From Verrucomicrobia bacterium UBA6775 (GTDB lineage Bacteria; Verrucomicrobiota; Verrucomicrobiia; Limisphaerales; UBA1096), in contig DKGH01000044.1 of the NCBI GenBank assembly GCA_002453165.1, forward strand, positions 1 to 8,722: a stretch of 8,722 nt of DNA. The letters run 5' to 3'. The translations under genes and the position numbers were made by a program. The notes under the pieces were generated by a model. It ran no database searches, was not told the origin of the DNA, and worked only from the letters and a program-made list of their open reading frames with translations. Within the stretch, counting starts at the first letter, position 1. Every line of letters begins with the position of its first letter. Shown here piece by piece: positions 1-7,073 of the stretch.

Positions 1-840
1 GCACTGGATGTCGCGCTATCCCCGGTCAAACTCACCGATGAATTAACCATCGCCGACGGCCGGCCGGCTCTCATGGGGGTGGTTAACCTTTCGCCGGACT
101 CGTGGTATCGAGAGAGTGTCTGCCTGTCCGTGGATGCCGCCGTCCAACGAGGCCGGGTGCTGTCGGAGCAGGGCGCATCGGTGGTGGATATCGGCGCCGA
201 ATCCACGCTTGGCCAGGCGGAGCGCGTGGATGCCAACGGCCAACAACAACGACTGCTGCCGGTCATCCGGCAACTGGCTGGCGAGGGGATTGTGGTCTCG
301 GCTGAGACGTACGATCTCGAGGTGGCCAAGTCCAGTCTCGCGGCCGGCGCGAAAGTATTGAACCTCACCGGGACGGCGCGGAGCGAGGCCATGTATCGCT
401 TGGCCGCAGAACATGACGCAGCGGTGATCGTTTGTTACGTGGCCGGGGAAAACGTGCGGGAGGTGACGGAGATTCCGATCGACCACGATCCGATCCCGCG
501 CATGAGCGAGTTCTTCGAGCGGGAGATTGAATTGGCGGCTAAGTGCGGTCTGACCAGGGGATTCGTCGATCCGGGCCTCGGTTTTTACTACGACAATTTG
601 GAGGACAGCTCGGTGCGTATTCAGCACCAAATGAAAACCTTTCTGAACGCCTTCCGCCTGCGAAAACTGGGTTGGCCGGTCTGCAACGCGCTGCCGCACG
701 CCTTCGAGTGTTTTGGGGAGGAAGTCCGCAGTGCCGAGCCGTTTTTCTCTGTGCTTGCGGCGTTGGGAAAAACAGACCTCCTCCGCACCCACGAGGTGCC
801 AAAAGTAGCCGCCGTCCTGAAAACACTCGGCGTTTACTGA
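1..840 (+). CDS. Dihydropteroate synthase-like protein, 5' end cut by window
   Basis: The reading frame is open from base 1, and its only in-frame ATG near the start (base 73) sits right at the family's first core strand (MGVVNLSPDS). The DHPS family normally has about 15-20 residues before this, so the gene most likely starts outside the window. The 279 visible residues form a DHPS-type (beta/alpha)8 barrel: VNLSPDS (28-34), DIGAEST (63-69), SAETYDLEVA (100-109), a GAKVLN strand (116-121), DPGLGF (190-195) and a terminal RTH (262-264). True DHPS joins p-aminobenzoate to 6-hydroxymethyl-pterin diphosphate in folate synthesis. Against E. coli FolP, the Thr62, Asn115, Asp185, Arg255 and His257 equivalents are kept. 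Arg63 of ESTRPG is Leu70, Asp96 is Glu102, and the SRKS loop with Lys221 is replaced by LPHAFECFGEE. The fold is clear, but folate activity is doubtful; this may be a paralogue. The downstream neighbour is convergent, 4 bases away. Confidence 0.82.
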   Translation, partial: ALDVALSPVKLTDELTIADGRPALMGVVNLSPDSWYRESVCLSVDAAVQRGRVLSEQGASVVDIGAESTLGQAERVDANGQQQRLLPVIRQLAGEGIVVSAETYDLEVAKSSLAAGAKVLNLTGTARSEAMYRLAAEHDAAVIVCYVAGENVREVTEIPIDHDPIPRMSEFFEREIELAAKCGLTRGFVDPGLGFYYDNLEDSSVRIQHQMKTFLNAFRLRKLGWPVCNALPHAFECFGEEVRSAEPFFSVLAALGKTDLLRTHEVPKVAAVLKTLGVY

Positions 841-844
841 TTAT

Positions 845-1981
845 TCAGGATAGGGATTTGATGCCGTCCGGTTTTCCGGTGGGGAAGGTGTGGGTGAGGG
901 GGGTGGCCAGCTTGATGTTGTGGTGCTGTTGCAACTCGAACGCGGCGAGGTTGATGGAATTGCGGGCCTCGATGATCCCGTGCACGGCCTTGAGGTTGTA
1001 GAGCAGACGCCACGAGACGGCATGGTCGCCGTTGCCCACCAGCTTGACGATGCCTTCGCGGTCGGAGTTGATCGTGCTGGTGATCTTGCAGGCCTTTTTC
1101 CAGATTTCAGTCAGGTATTCCTGCGCCGATTCAGACGGCGTCTCGTAGCCAATGTTGAAGTCCACAAAGTCGGAGACTCCCTTTCGTGACTCGGTGTCGA
1201 GAATTTCGACCTGCACGTTGAGCAGGAGTGAGTTGGGTATGGTGATGTTGTGGTGGCGGACCAGGTCGCGGAGAATGGTCAGCGTGCCGCGTGTCTCGAG
1301 GACGATGGCGAGGATGTTTTCGCTGGGGATGCGAACGACATCGCCCCGTTCGATGTTGCCGTTGCTGATGACCATGATGCCGCTGATGAAATCCTTCAGC
1401 CAATAATCCTTTGTCGTGAAAACAAGCACGGCAATCGCGCCGAGGAAGCTGGTGGTTTGCAGCCAGTTTTCGAGATTCCAGATGTTGAGGAAAATCAGGC
1501 CGGCGACCACACCAAGCAGCAGCAGGGCGAGCAGATGCAGGCTATGCGAAGTGTGGGACTCGATGAACAATGAAGTCCCTTCGACTTCCCGTTGGCGTCC
1601 GTATCTCTTGAGAATCAGCGAGTGCGCGAATTGCGAGCCAAGATAGGTCAACAGCATGAGCAGCCCGGTGTGGCTGAAGTTGGAGGCCAGTTGCAGTTGA
1701 AAGGCGACCGCGACCAGGTAGGTCAGGAAAAGGATAGTGTTGATCAGTCGCAGCAACCGCAGCCGCGACTGGTTTGCGCCGATGGTCTGGACGGAGAGGT
1801 TGTTGATGATCTGCCTGCCGAAGATGAAGATCAACAGATTAGTAACGAAGGTGATGTAGTGAACCGAATCGAGCGTCGTGAAGTAGTTCAGTAGCCCCTC
1901 AAGCAATGAGTTGGAATCCTTGATGGAGTCGACCACGTTGCCGACGACATTGGTGGAGGTGATTCTATTGGTTTCGTTCAT
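845..1981 (-). CDS. MscS-family mechanosensitive ion channel
   Basis: The 378-residue product has five hydrophobic segments (about 41-58, 78-97, 104-124, 147-168, 175-190), followed by the MscS beta-domain: FISGIMVISNGNIERGDVVRI (about 198-218), a strand-turn-strand stretch with ETRGT (229-233), and TIPNS (247-251). The rest (255-378) fits the cytoplasmic alpha/beta vestibule. Such inner-membrane channels open under membrane tension and release solutes during hypo-osmotic shock. The pore-lining helix (GAIAVLVFTTKDYWLKDF) lacks the regular Gly/Ala packing of E. coli MscS TM3 and carries charged residues, so this is a divergent subfamily and its conductance is uncertain. The ATG lies 6 bases after the stop of the upstream gene with no Shine-Dalgarno sequence between, which suggests translation coupled to that gene as the third member of the operon. 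Its stop lies 4 bases from the convergent DHPS-like gene. Confidence 0.88.
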   Translation of the reverse strand: MNETNRITSTNVVGNVVDSIKDSNSLLEGLLNYFTTLDSVHYITFVTNLLIFIFGRQIINNLSVQTIGANQSRLRLLRLINTILFLTYLVAVAFQLQLASNFSHTGLLMLLTYLGSQFAHSLILKRYGRQREVEGTSLFIESHTSHSLHLLALLLLGVVAGLIFLNIWNLENWLQTTSFLGAIAVLVFTTKDYWLKDFISGIMVISNGNIERGDVVRIPSENILAIVLETRGTLTILRDLVRHHNITIPNSLLLNVQVEILDTESRKGVSDFVDFNIGYETPSESAQEYLTEIWKKACKITSTINSDREGIVKLVGNGDHAVSWRLLYNLKAVHGIIEARNSINLAAFELQQHHNIKLATPLTHTFPTGKPDGIKSLS

Positions 1982-1987
1982 GACAAA

Positions 1988-2938
1988 TTAATTGACCGAG
2001 ATAAGCCGGATACGGCGGACGTCCATCACTGCGCCGCGCGCTTTTTTAATTGGCTTGATCCAGAACCGGTGATTGCCCTTGGCCAAGCGCACGGTGCCGA
2101 CTTTGCGCGGGACGAAGTTTTGAAAATGACCGGTGTCCTCGACGGTGAACTCATTGGTTTGATCGGCAACAACGAGCGCGACCTGGCTTCCGCCGTGGCC
2201 CCGGCCACAGCCCTGATGAATCTCGATGTCGAATTTACCGCCGCTCTCGACAGAGAAATCCCAGTAAACCTGATCGCTGGTGTTCACCCAGAAACCGACC
2301 GTGTTCTTGTGCGGCTTGTTTTCGTACTGAACCTTCACGCCGTGGATGGTGGCGTCTCGCGAGTGCAGCAGGATGGAGCGGTCGAGAGCCTGGCCAATCG
2401 CCTCACCCTCCGGGGCAGGCCGGAGGATCACCGCACGAACGATCGGTGTGTCACCTTTGAACCTAAGCTCAACCTTTTGCTTGCCGGCGGTGGTGAAGTA
2501 AATCTTGCCTAGGTTTACGTTTCGAAAACGATTAGTGGCACCGGTGGCCTTGAGCTTGGTTGCGATGCGGTATGAACTGACGTTTGGCTGTGCCGTGCTT
2601 TCGCCCTTGGCCAGGCTGTAAACGAGTTCCATCCAGTATTTGCCCGGGCGCGAGGCGTTGTAGTCCCAGGCGTGAGCGCCGCCGTCTCCAGTGGGCTTGA
2701 GCAGAATCCGCCCATCGGGGAGCTGCGGTCGGTCGCCGAACCGATCCTTTTGAGTCTCGACTTTTCGGCCACCGTTTCCGTGCGTCAGGATGCCCTTGTC
2801 GGTGATGCTGAACTCGAGGTGTTTCAGTTGAATCCCCTCGGTGAACGAGATGTTGGCGATGTTGTCCAGCGAATTGGCGCTGGCCGTGGCCGCGAGCAGC
2901 AGGGCGAATGCGAGCGTGTTGAACTTGGTAAGAGTCAC
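1988..2938 (-). CDS. Exported double beta-sandwich protein, carbohydrate-binding-like (GTG start)
   Basis: I chose the GTG at 2938 because it overlaps the upstream gene's stop as GTGA, and because it puts a clean signal peptide at the N-terminus: KFN, a hydrophobic core ALAFALLLAA, then a likely signal peptidase I cut after ATASA (residue 21). A longer open frame to 3079 only adds charged residues that overlap the upstream gene. The mature part of this 316-residue protein looks like two beta-sandwich domains (about 28-175 and 189-314). The second carries a pattern that I recognise from C-terminal modules of many planctomycete and verrucomicrobial secreted proteins, often sulfatases and other hydrolases: ATIHG, a YWDF tryptophan strand, HQGCGRGHGGS, VEDTGHFQNF, and a final AVMDVRRIRLI. 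No catalytic domain is present, so binding of glycans or another surface ligand is the best guess. The cell location would be the periplasm or outer surface. Specific ligand unknown. Confidence 0.8.
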   Translation of the reverse strand: MTLTKFNTLAFALLLAATASANSLDNIANISFTEGIQLKHLEFSITDKGILTHGNGGRKVETQKDRFGDRPQLPDGRILLKPTGDGGAHAWDYNASRPGKYWMELVYSLAKGESTAQPNVSSYRIATKLKATGATNRFRNVNLGKIYFTTAGKQKVELRFKGDTPIVRAVILRPAPEGEAIGQALDRSILLHSRDATIHGVKVQYENKPHKNTVGFWVNTSDQVYWDFSVESGGKFDIEIHQGCGRGHGGSQVALVVADQTNEFTVEDTGHFQNFVPRKVGTVRLAKGNHRFWIKPIKKARGAVMDVRRIRLISVN

Positions 2939-5900
2939 TTGGTTTTTGATTGGGTCAGCTTGTTGAGTTTGCGGAACGTGCGTGGCCCGATCCAGCGTGT
3001 GTTGTATTTTTTGATCCACGCATCGTCGAGTTTTGGCCGGGGTTCGCGCCCGTAAATCTGGTGGTTCATGCCGTGCCACGGAAGCGGTTCGACGGTCCAG
3101 CCCTGCGCGACGTGAAAGTCTGCGTCTTTGTCCCAGCCGCTGGTGAACAGAAAAAAGTGCCGCGTGGTGTCGGTCGGTTGAGTCGGCAGCGAGGTGGCGT
3201 CAAAGTCGAGCGTCAGCTCGTCGCCGGCTGCGATGATGGCCAGCTTGTTATCCTTGGCCGCGATGAGTTCGTTGACGCCGCCGTACCGTGTCACCCAGCC
3301 GGATGGTGTGATGCGCCAGTTCGGCGTGTCGGTGGTCTCGGCGTGGATGGGTGTCAACGGAAGGTGGCTTGGCTGGTTCTCAAACGCGCCGTAGCCGTGC
3401 CAGTGCAGATCGGTGGCGGCTGCGTGTTGTTCGGTGGCGTTGGGCAGGGTGATTTTCTCGAGGAGCGCGATCCGGTTCCAGTGAATTTCGAATGCCATCG
3501 ACAACCGGAGTCTGGTTGTTTTGGCGGGAAGTTTGCCCTCGAGATCGACCACGATCGTCTTGGTTTTCCCGACCGGAGCGCCCACGGGGAAATCCAGTTT
3601 TTGCCATCCGTCGGCCGTCTCGGCTTCCAGCACGGGGAAGGGAAAGGGCAATTCGGGCCGGTGCGAGGCGGAGATGTTGGCCATGCCTCCGCCGAAGTGC
3701 AGCCAGCCGGTCATGGCTAGGGCCAGCGGAGCGGCTGTGTTCAGTTTTCCGAAATCCAGCTCGACCGAGTACGGCTTGGCCAAGCCGCGCAGTTGCGGTT
3801 CGCGAAGCTCGACTGGCGAAAGCCAAGCGTCGTCGTTGTCCTGAAGCGCGACGGTGACGTCGAGCCCATCGCTGCGCTTGGCCTGCTTCAACGGCTTGCG
3901 CTTGGCCAAGGCGACCAGCCCGGCCTCCGGATAGGGGCCGCGTGGCAGCAATCGGGTATTCGGGTGAACCTCCGTGCCGGTTGGCACGTCCACTGCAATC
4001 AGCTTTGCCTCGTCGAGGTACAAAATCTCGCGCAACTCCTCGGTGATCTGCAGGCGGTAGCTGCCGTCGATCGGTTTGAAGTTTGTCTCGTCGCCAATCC
4101 AAACGATTTCGTCCGGATCGGCGTCGATGTAAACGCGCTCGGCCACCGGCAGGCCAAGCGGCGATGCACCGAGCAGGTCCGTGACGAAGCGGAACCGCTC
4201 GCCGTTCCAGCAATAAAGGTACGGACAGGAGCCGGTGGGGAGGATGAGCTCGGTGAGGGTCACGGTTTCGTCGCGCTTGACCTCCACGTCCACGTTGTTG
4301 AGGGACAGGTCGAACCATCGCGCGGTCAGCGAGTTGAGTAGGGCATTGGTGCCGACTCCGATCTCCACCGGCAACACCTGCGCCGTGCGCTTGAAGCGCA
4401 GTCCGGCGGTGACGCCCTCGACCTGGATGCCCAGCCCGCTTGCGTTGGAGCGGTTGCCGTAAAGCCGAATCTTGAGCTGCAGGTTTTGGTTGCCGCCGTC
4501 GTTGCGCAGATACTTGAGGCCGGAGTCGTCCGCGTAGACGAAGTCGGAGTCGCCGTCGCGGTCGATGTCGGCCGCGGCCAACTGGCTGATGGCGCCGGTC
4601 ACTGAGTCGAGGCCAAGCGCAGCGGTGACATCCTCAAACCCGGCGCTGCCTTGATTGCGAAACGCCTGTAGCCCTTTGCCAAGCGCGAAGATGTCCAGCC
4701 AGCCGTCGTTGTCGTAATCGGTGAGCAGCAGGTCGGCAGCGCCCGGCTTGGCCAAGCTCAGCGACTGCGCTTCCTCCAGTCCGTTGAATTGAACTGTGAC
4801 CTTCCCATTGGCCAGCGTGACGAGGTCGATGCGCAGGTCGTTGTTCAGATCGCCGGTGGCCACGGCCTGTACGGCAGTTTTTGTTGTCAGAGTGTTGGTC
4901 GGGGAATGGACGGCGCCACGTTGTTTTTGCAGGTACATCGGCGGCTCACTTTTCCGGGGGATGATGATGTCGAGCATGTCGTCGTTGTTCCAGTCGTCCG
5001 CCACCAGCTTGAGGGCGCCGGAGACTTGAGTCGGGATGCCGGAGGTCTTGCTGATGTCCTTGAAATACAGGCTGCCGAGATTGCGAAATACTTTCAGCCC
5101 CGCGTCCTCGGGCTGTATCGCGAGCAGATCAAGTTTGCCGGTGAAATCGATGTCCGCGATCAACGCATCGACTGCCTTCAGGGAGGAGAGCCGCGAGAAG
5201 CGGGACATGTCGCGCGCAAGGCCGTTGGTGGCGAATCGATAGGCGTGCGACCCTTGATCGCCGATCATTAGCACGTCGTCGAAGCGGTCGTTGTTCAGGT
5301 CGGCGACGAGGCACTTTGTGTAGTTGGCATTAGTCAGCGCCGGAAACTCCATGCCGAAGGCGGCAAAAACGCCGTTGGTGTTGGCGAGCGTGCGAAAGGT
5401 GTTTGTGCTCGTGCGGACGAACAGGCTGTTAATGCCGTTGTGGTTGAAATCGATCACGCCGAATGGCCCGGCGTACTTGGCTGCGTTACCAGCGAATGCC
5501 TTTGCCGTGTCATCGACGAACTTAACGGTGATCCCCGTGGCGGAGGGTTGATCGAGCTTGAACGGGATTTTGACCTCGGTGTAGACGCACGTCTCCCAGG
5601 CGGCTTGGTCATCTGGCATCTGTTTGCCGGCGATGCGTTGCTGGTGCAGTTCGAGTGCGGTTTTGGCTTCGTCGGGTCGGCCGGCCTGCATGAGCGCCTG
5701 GCTCCAGGTGTAGGCGGCGCCGAGGTGTTCCTCCTCGTACGTCGCCACCTCCTCGAGATAAAGCGCGGCGTCATCGAAGTTGCCCACCGCCAGCTTGGAT
5801 TTGCCGAGCAGATACCCGACCGCGCCAACAGTGTTGTCGATGTCGTAAGCCTGTTGCAGCGCCTGAATGGCGTTGGTCGTCTGGTTAAGCCGCAAGCGAG

Positions 5901-6261
5901 CGCAGCCGATGAGGAAATGCCCGGCCCCGATGTTGTTGTCGATAGCCAGCGCCTCGCCGGCGTACTTGATGACCTCCGCGGGTTGGTTGGCCAAGCGGTG
6001 TGCGTTTGCCAGATTGAGCAGCAGGTCGGTCTCGGTGGGCTTGTGCTGTAGCGCCTGCGAGAAGGCGTCGATGGCTTTTTGGGCCTCGCCGGAGTCGTAG
6101 TAGGTCTTGCCGGCGTTAAGCAACCGGTCAAAGTCGGCGTCACTTTTGCCCGGGGAGGTGGTGAACCACGTGAAGATCACCGGGGCCAACACCACCACCA
6201 CGAGGAGCAACAGGTACTTCGCGTTGGAGGGCGCCTGGCCCGATCCGGAATCTGCAGTCAT
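2935..6261 (-). CDS. Membrane-anchored TPR / FG-GAP (VCBS-like) / UnbV-type large surface protein
   Basis: This 1108-residue protein has one N-terminal membrane anchor (about 15-34). TPR-like helical repeats (about 41-215) follow, for example AGKTYYDSGEAQKAIDAFSQAL. A beta-propeller region (about 265-590) has at least six FG-GAP-like Asp-rich turns: VADLNNDRFDDV, IADIDFTGKLDLL, ADDWNNDDMLDI, TGDLNNDLRIDL, TDYDNDGWLDIF and AADIDRDGDSDF. Such loops usually bind calcium. Next comes an ASPIC/UnbV-like segment (about 593-672, LYGNRSNASGLG). The long C-terminal part (about 679-1108) opens with a CPYLYCWNGERFRFVTDLLG-type block seen after FG-GAP repeats in related acidobacterial and verrucomicrobial proteins. 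It ends with RWIGPRTF. Most of the chain should lie outside the cytoplasm. The ATG at 6261 was preferred; a TTG at 6297 would add 12 residues that match nothing and make no better signal. Neither start has a Shine-Dalgarno. It is first in a three-gene operon and overlaps the next gene by 4 bases. Exact role unknown; adhesion or scaffolding is plausible. Confidence 0.85.
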   Translation of the reverse strand: MTADSGSGQAPSNAKYLLLLVVVVLAPVIFTWFTTSPGKSDADFDRLLNAGKTYYDSGEAQKAIDAFSQALQHKPTETDLLLNLANAHRLANQPAEVIKYAGEALAIDNNIGAGHFLIGCARLRLNQTTNAIQALQQAYDIDNTVGAVGYLLGKSKLAVGNFDDAALYLEEVATYEEEHLGAAYTWSQALMQAGRPDEAKTALELHQQRIAGKQMPDDQAAWETCVYTEVKIPFKLDQPSATGITVKFVDDTAKAFAGNAAKYAGPFGVIDFNHNGINSLFVRTSTNTFRTLANTNGVFAAFGMEFPALTNANYTKCLVADLNNDRFDDVLMIGDQGSHAYRFATNGLARDMSRFSRLSSLKAVDALIADIDFTGKLDLLAIQPEDAGLKVFRNLGSLYFKDISKTSGIPTQVSGALKLVADDWNNDDMLDIIIPRKSEPPMYLQKQRGAVHSPTNTLTTKTAVQAVATGDLNNDLRIDLVTLANGKVTVQFNGLEEAQSLSLAKPGAADLLLTDYDNDGWLDIFALGKGLQAFRNQGSAGFEDVTAALGLDSVTGAISQLAAADIDRDGDSDFVYADDSGLKYLRNDGGNQNLQLKIRLYGNRSNASGLGIQVEGVTAGLRFKRTAQVLPVEIGVGTNALLNSLTARWFDLSLNNVDVEVKRDETVTLTELILPTGSCPYLYCWNGERFRFVTDLLGASPLGLPVAERVYIDADPDEIVWIGDETNFKPIDGSYRLQITEELREILYLDEAKLIAVDVPTGTEVHPNTRLLPRGPYPEAGLVALAKRKPLKQAKRSDGLDVTVALQDNDDAWLSPVELREPQLRGLAKPYSVELDFGKLNTAAPLALAMTGWLHFGGGMANISASHRPELPFPFPVLEAETADGWQKLDFPVGAPVGKTKTIVVDLEGKLPAKTTRLRLSMAFEIHWNRIALLEKITLPNATEQHAAATDLHWHGYGAFENQPSHLPLTPIHAETTDTPNWRITPSGWVTRYGGVNELIAAKDNKLAIIAAGDELTLDFDATSLPTQPTDTTRHFFLFTSGWDKDADFHVAQGWTVEPLPWHGMNHQIYGREPRPKLDDAWIKKYNTRWIGPRTFRKLNKLTQSKTK

Positions 6262-6332
6262 GGCCGGGAGAATAGCGGTCGTTCCCACCTTGACCAAGGG
6301 GAAACCCGTCCCTAGTTTCCCCGAAGCCTGTC
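6262..6332. promoter_or_regulatory. Divergent intergenic control region
   Basis: These 71 bases separate the starts of two divergent genes, so they should hold promoters for both the (-) operon and the (+) prepilin-type gene. On the (+) strand there is a possible promoter: TTGACC (6290-6295), a 17-base spacer, then TAGTTT (6313-6318), only 3 of 6 for a -10 box. It would start transcription near 6325, giving a leader of under 10 bases. No convincing promoter was seen for the (-) operon, and no Shine-Dalgarno sequence for either gene. The region also holds CTTGACCAAG (6289-6298), a one-mismatch copy of the palindrome repeated across the window. Confidence 0.4.
6298..6322. repeat. Perfect 8-bp inverted repeat, operator-like
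   Basis: GGGGAAAC (6298-6305) and GTTTCCCC (6315-6322) are perfect inverted copies separated by 9 bases. The arms do not extend further. The centre-to-centre spacing is 17 bases, longer than one helical turn. The element covers the spacer and possible -10 box of the (+) promoter and ends 10 bases before the prepilin-type ATG. That placement suits a repressor operator or, if transcribed from further upstream, a hairpin near the start codon. The repeat is seen directly; the role is inferred. Confidence 0.5.
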
Positions 6333-7073
6333 ATGAAAACGAATCCAAGTCGCACGGAATCCCGCTTGGCCAAGGGCTTCACGCTGATCGAGTTGCTGGT
6401 GGTGATCGCGATCATTGCCATCCTGGCCGGCCTTCTGCTGCCGGCGTTGGCCAAGGCGAAGGCCAAGGCCGGGCAGTCCTCCTGCCTTAACAATTGCAAG
6501 CAGATGGGTCTGGCCGTGACGATGTACATCCCGGACTACGACGACCGAATCCCGCTCTGCCGGAACTGGGGCAAGGCATGGGGTGGGGATCATGCCCTGC
6601 GGAGCGATCAGGTCTGGATGCCTCAACTGCTGGAGCCTTACATCGGGAAAAACACCGGTGCGCCCGACCCGAAAAACCGCAACAAATCAAAAACGCCCCA
6701 CTCGGTTTTTGCCTGTCCGGTGGCGATGAAGACGAGAGACAAAAACATGTCCAACCGGTTTCGCAACAACGACAACGTCACCTACGTCTGGAATCACATT
6801 TATCTCAACAAAAGCCGGAGTAGCTACGAGGTGCGGCGACCGGTGAGCGGCCGCAAGTCCGGGGAATGCGTGAACCCGACCCTGTCAGTCCTGACATGGG
6901 AGATGCCTTACTGGGACTACAAGCAGATGCCGCACGACCGGGGCATCGTCCTGACTTACGTCGACGGCCACGCCGCCCGGATGGACGGTTCACCCAAGGA
7001 ACACGACTGGTGGGCCTACCACAGCCGCGACGGCTGGGAGGAGGGGGAATATACCTGCGGCAACGCGCACTAG
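6333..7073 (+). CDS. Type II pseudopilin-like protein with prepilin cleavage site and H-X9-DG motif
   Basis: The 246-residue product starts with a short basic leader (KTNPSRTESRLAKG), then the prepilin peptidase site G15|FTLIE with Glu20 at the fifth mature position, and a hydrophobic helix to about residue 39. The ALAKAKAKA stretch and a Cys pair in CLNNCKQMGL (51-60) follow, as is usual for this family in Verrucomicrobiota, Planctomycetota and Lentisphaerota. Near the end, His201 is followed by nine residues and then Asp211-Gly212 in YVDGHAARMDG, an exact match to the H-X9-DG signature that marks the many paralogues of this family. The protein should be inserted in the inner membrane, processed by PilD-type peptidase and exposed outside; its specific job is unknown. 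No other pilus or type II secretion gene is next to it. The last 4 bases overlap the convergent phosphofructokinase gene. Confidence 0.92.
   Translation: MKTNPSRTESRLAKGFTLIELLVVIAIIAILAGLLLPALAKAKAKAGQSSCLNNCKQMGLAVTMYIPDYDDRIPLCRNWGKAWGGDHALRSDQVWMPQLLEPYIGKNTGAPDPKNRNKSKTPHSVFACPVAMKTRDKNMSNRFRNNDNVTYVWNHIYLNKSRSSYEVRRPVSGRKSGECVNPTLSVLTWEMPYWDYKQMPHDRGIVLTYVDGHAARMDGSPKEHDWWAYHSRDGWEEGEYTCGNAH

Noticed and set aside
43..792. 249-codon open frame on the (-) strand opposite the DHPS-like gene.
   Set aside because: The (+) frame matches DHPS motifs along its whole length; the (-) frame has no recognisable motif and is a GC-driven shadow.
816..849. CCTGAA / TTCAGG inverted repeat at the junction of the two convergent genes, considered as a bidirectional terminator.
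   Set aside because: Only 6 bp with 3 GC pairs, a 22-base loop and no flanking T-run.
3380..4318. 312-codon open frame on the (-) strand in a different frame inside the large FG-GAP gene.
   Set aside because: Its translation is dominated by Arg, Ala and Gly with no motif, while the 1108-residue frame covers it continuously.
6441..6475. Short GCCAAG direct repeats in the pseudopilin-like gene.
   Set aside because: They encode the Ala-Lys repeats usual after the prepilin helix in this family, so need no other explanation beyond the single core palindrome copy there.
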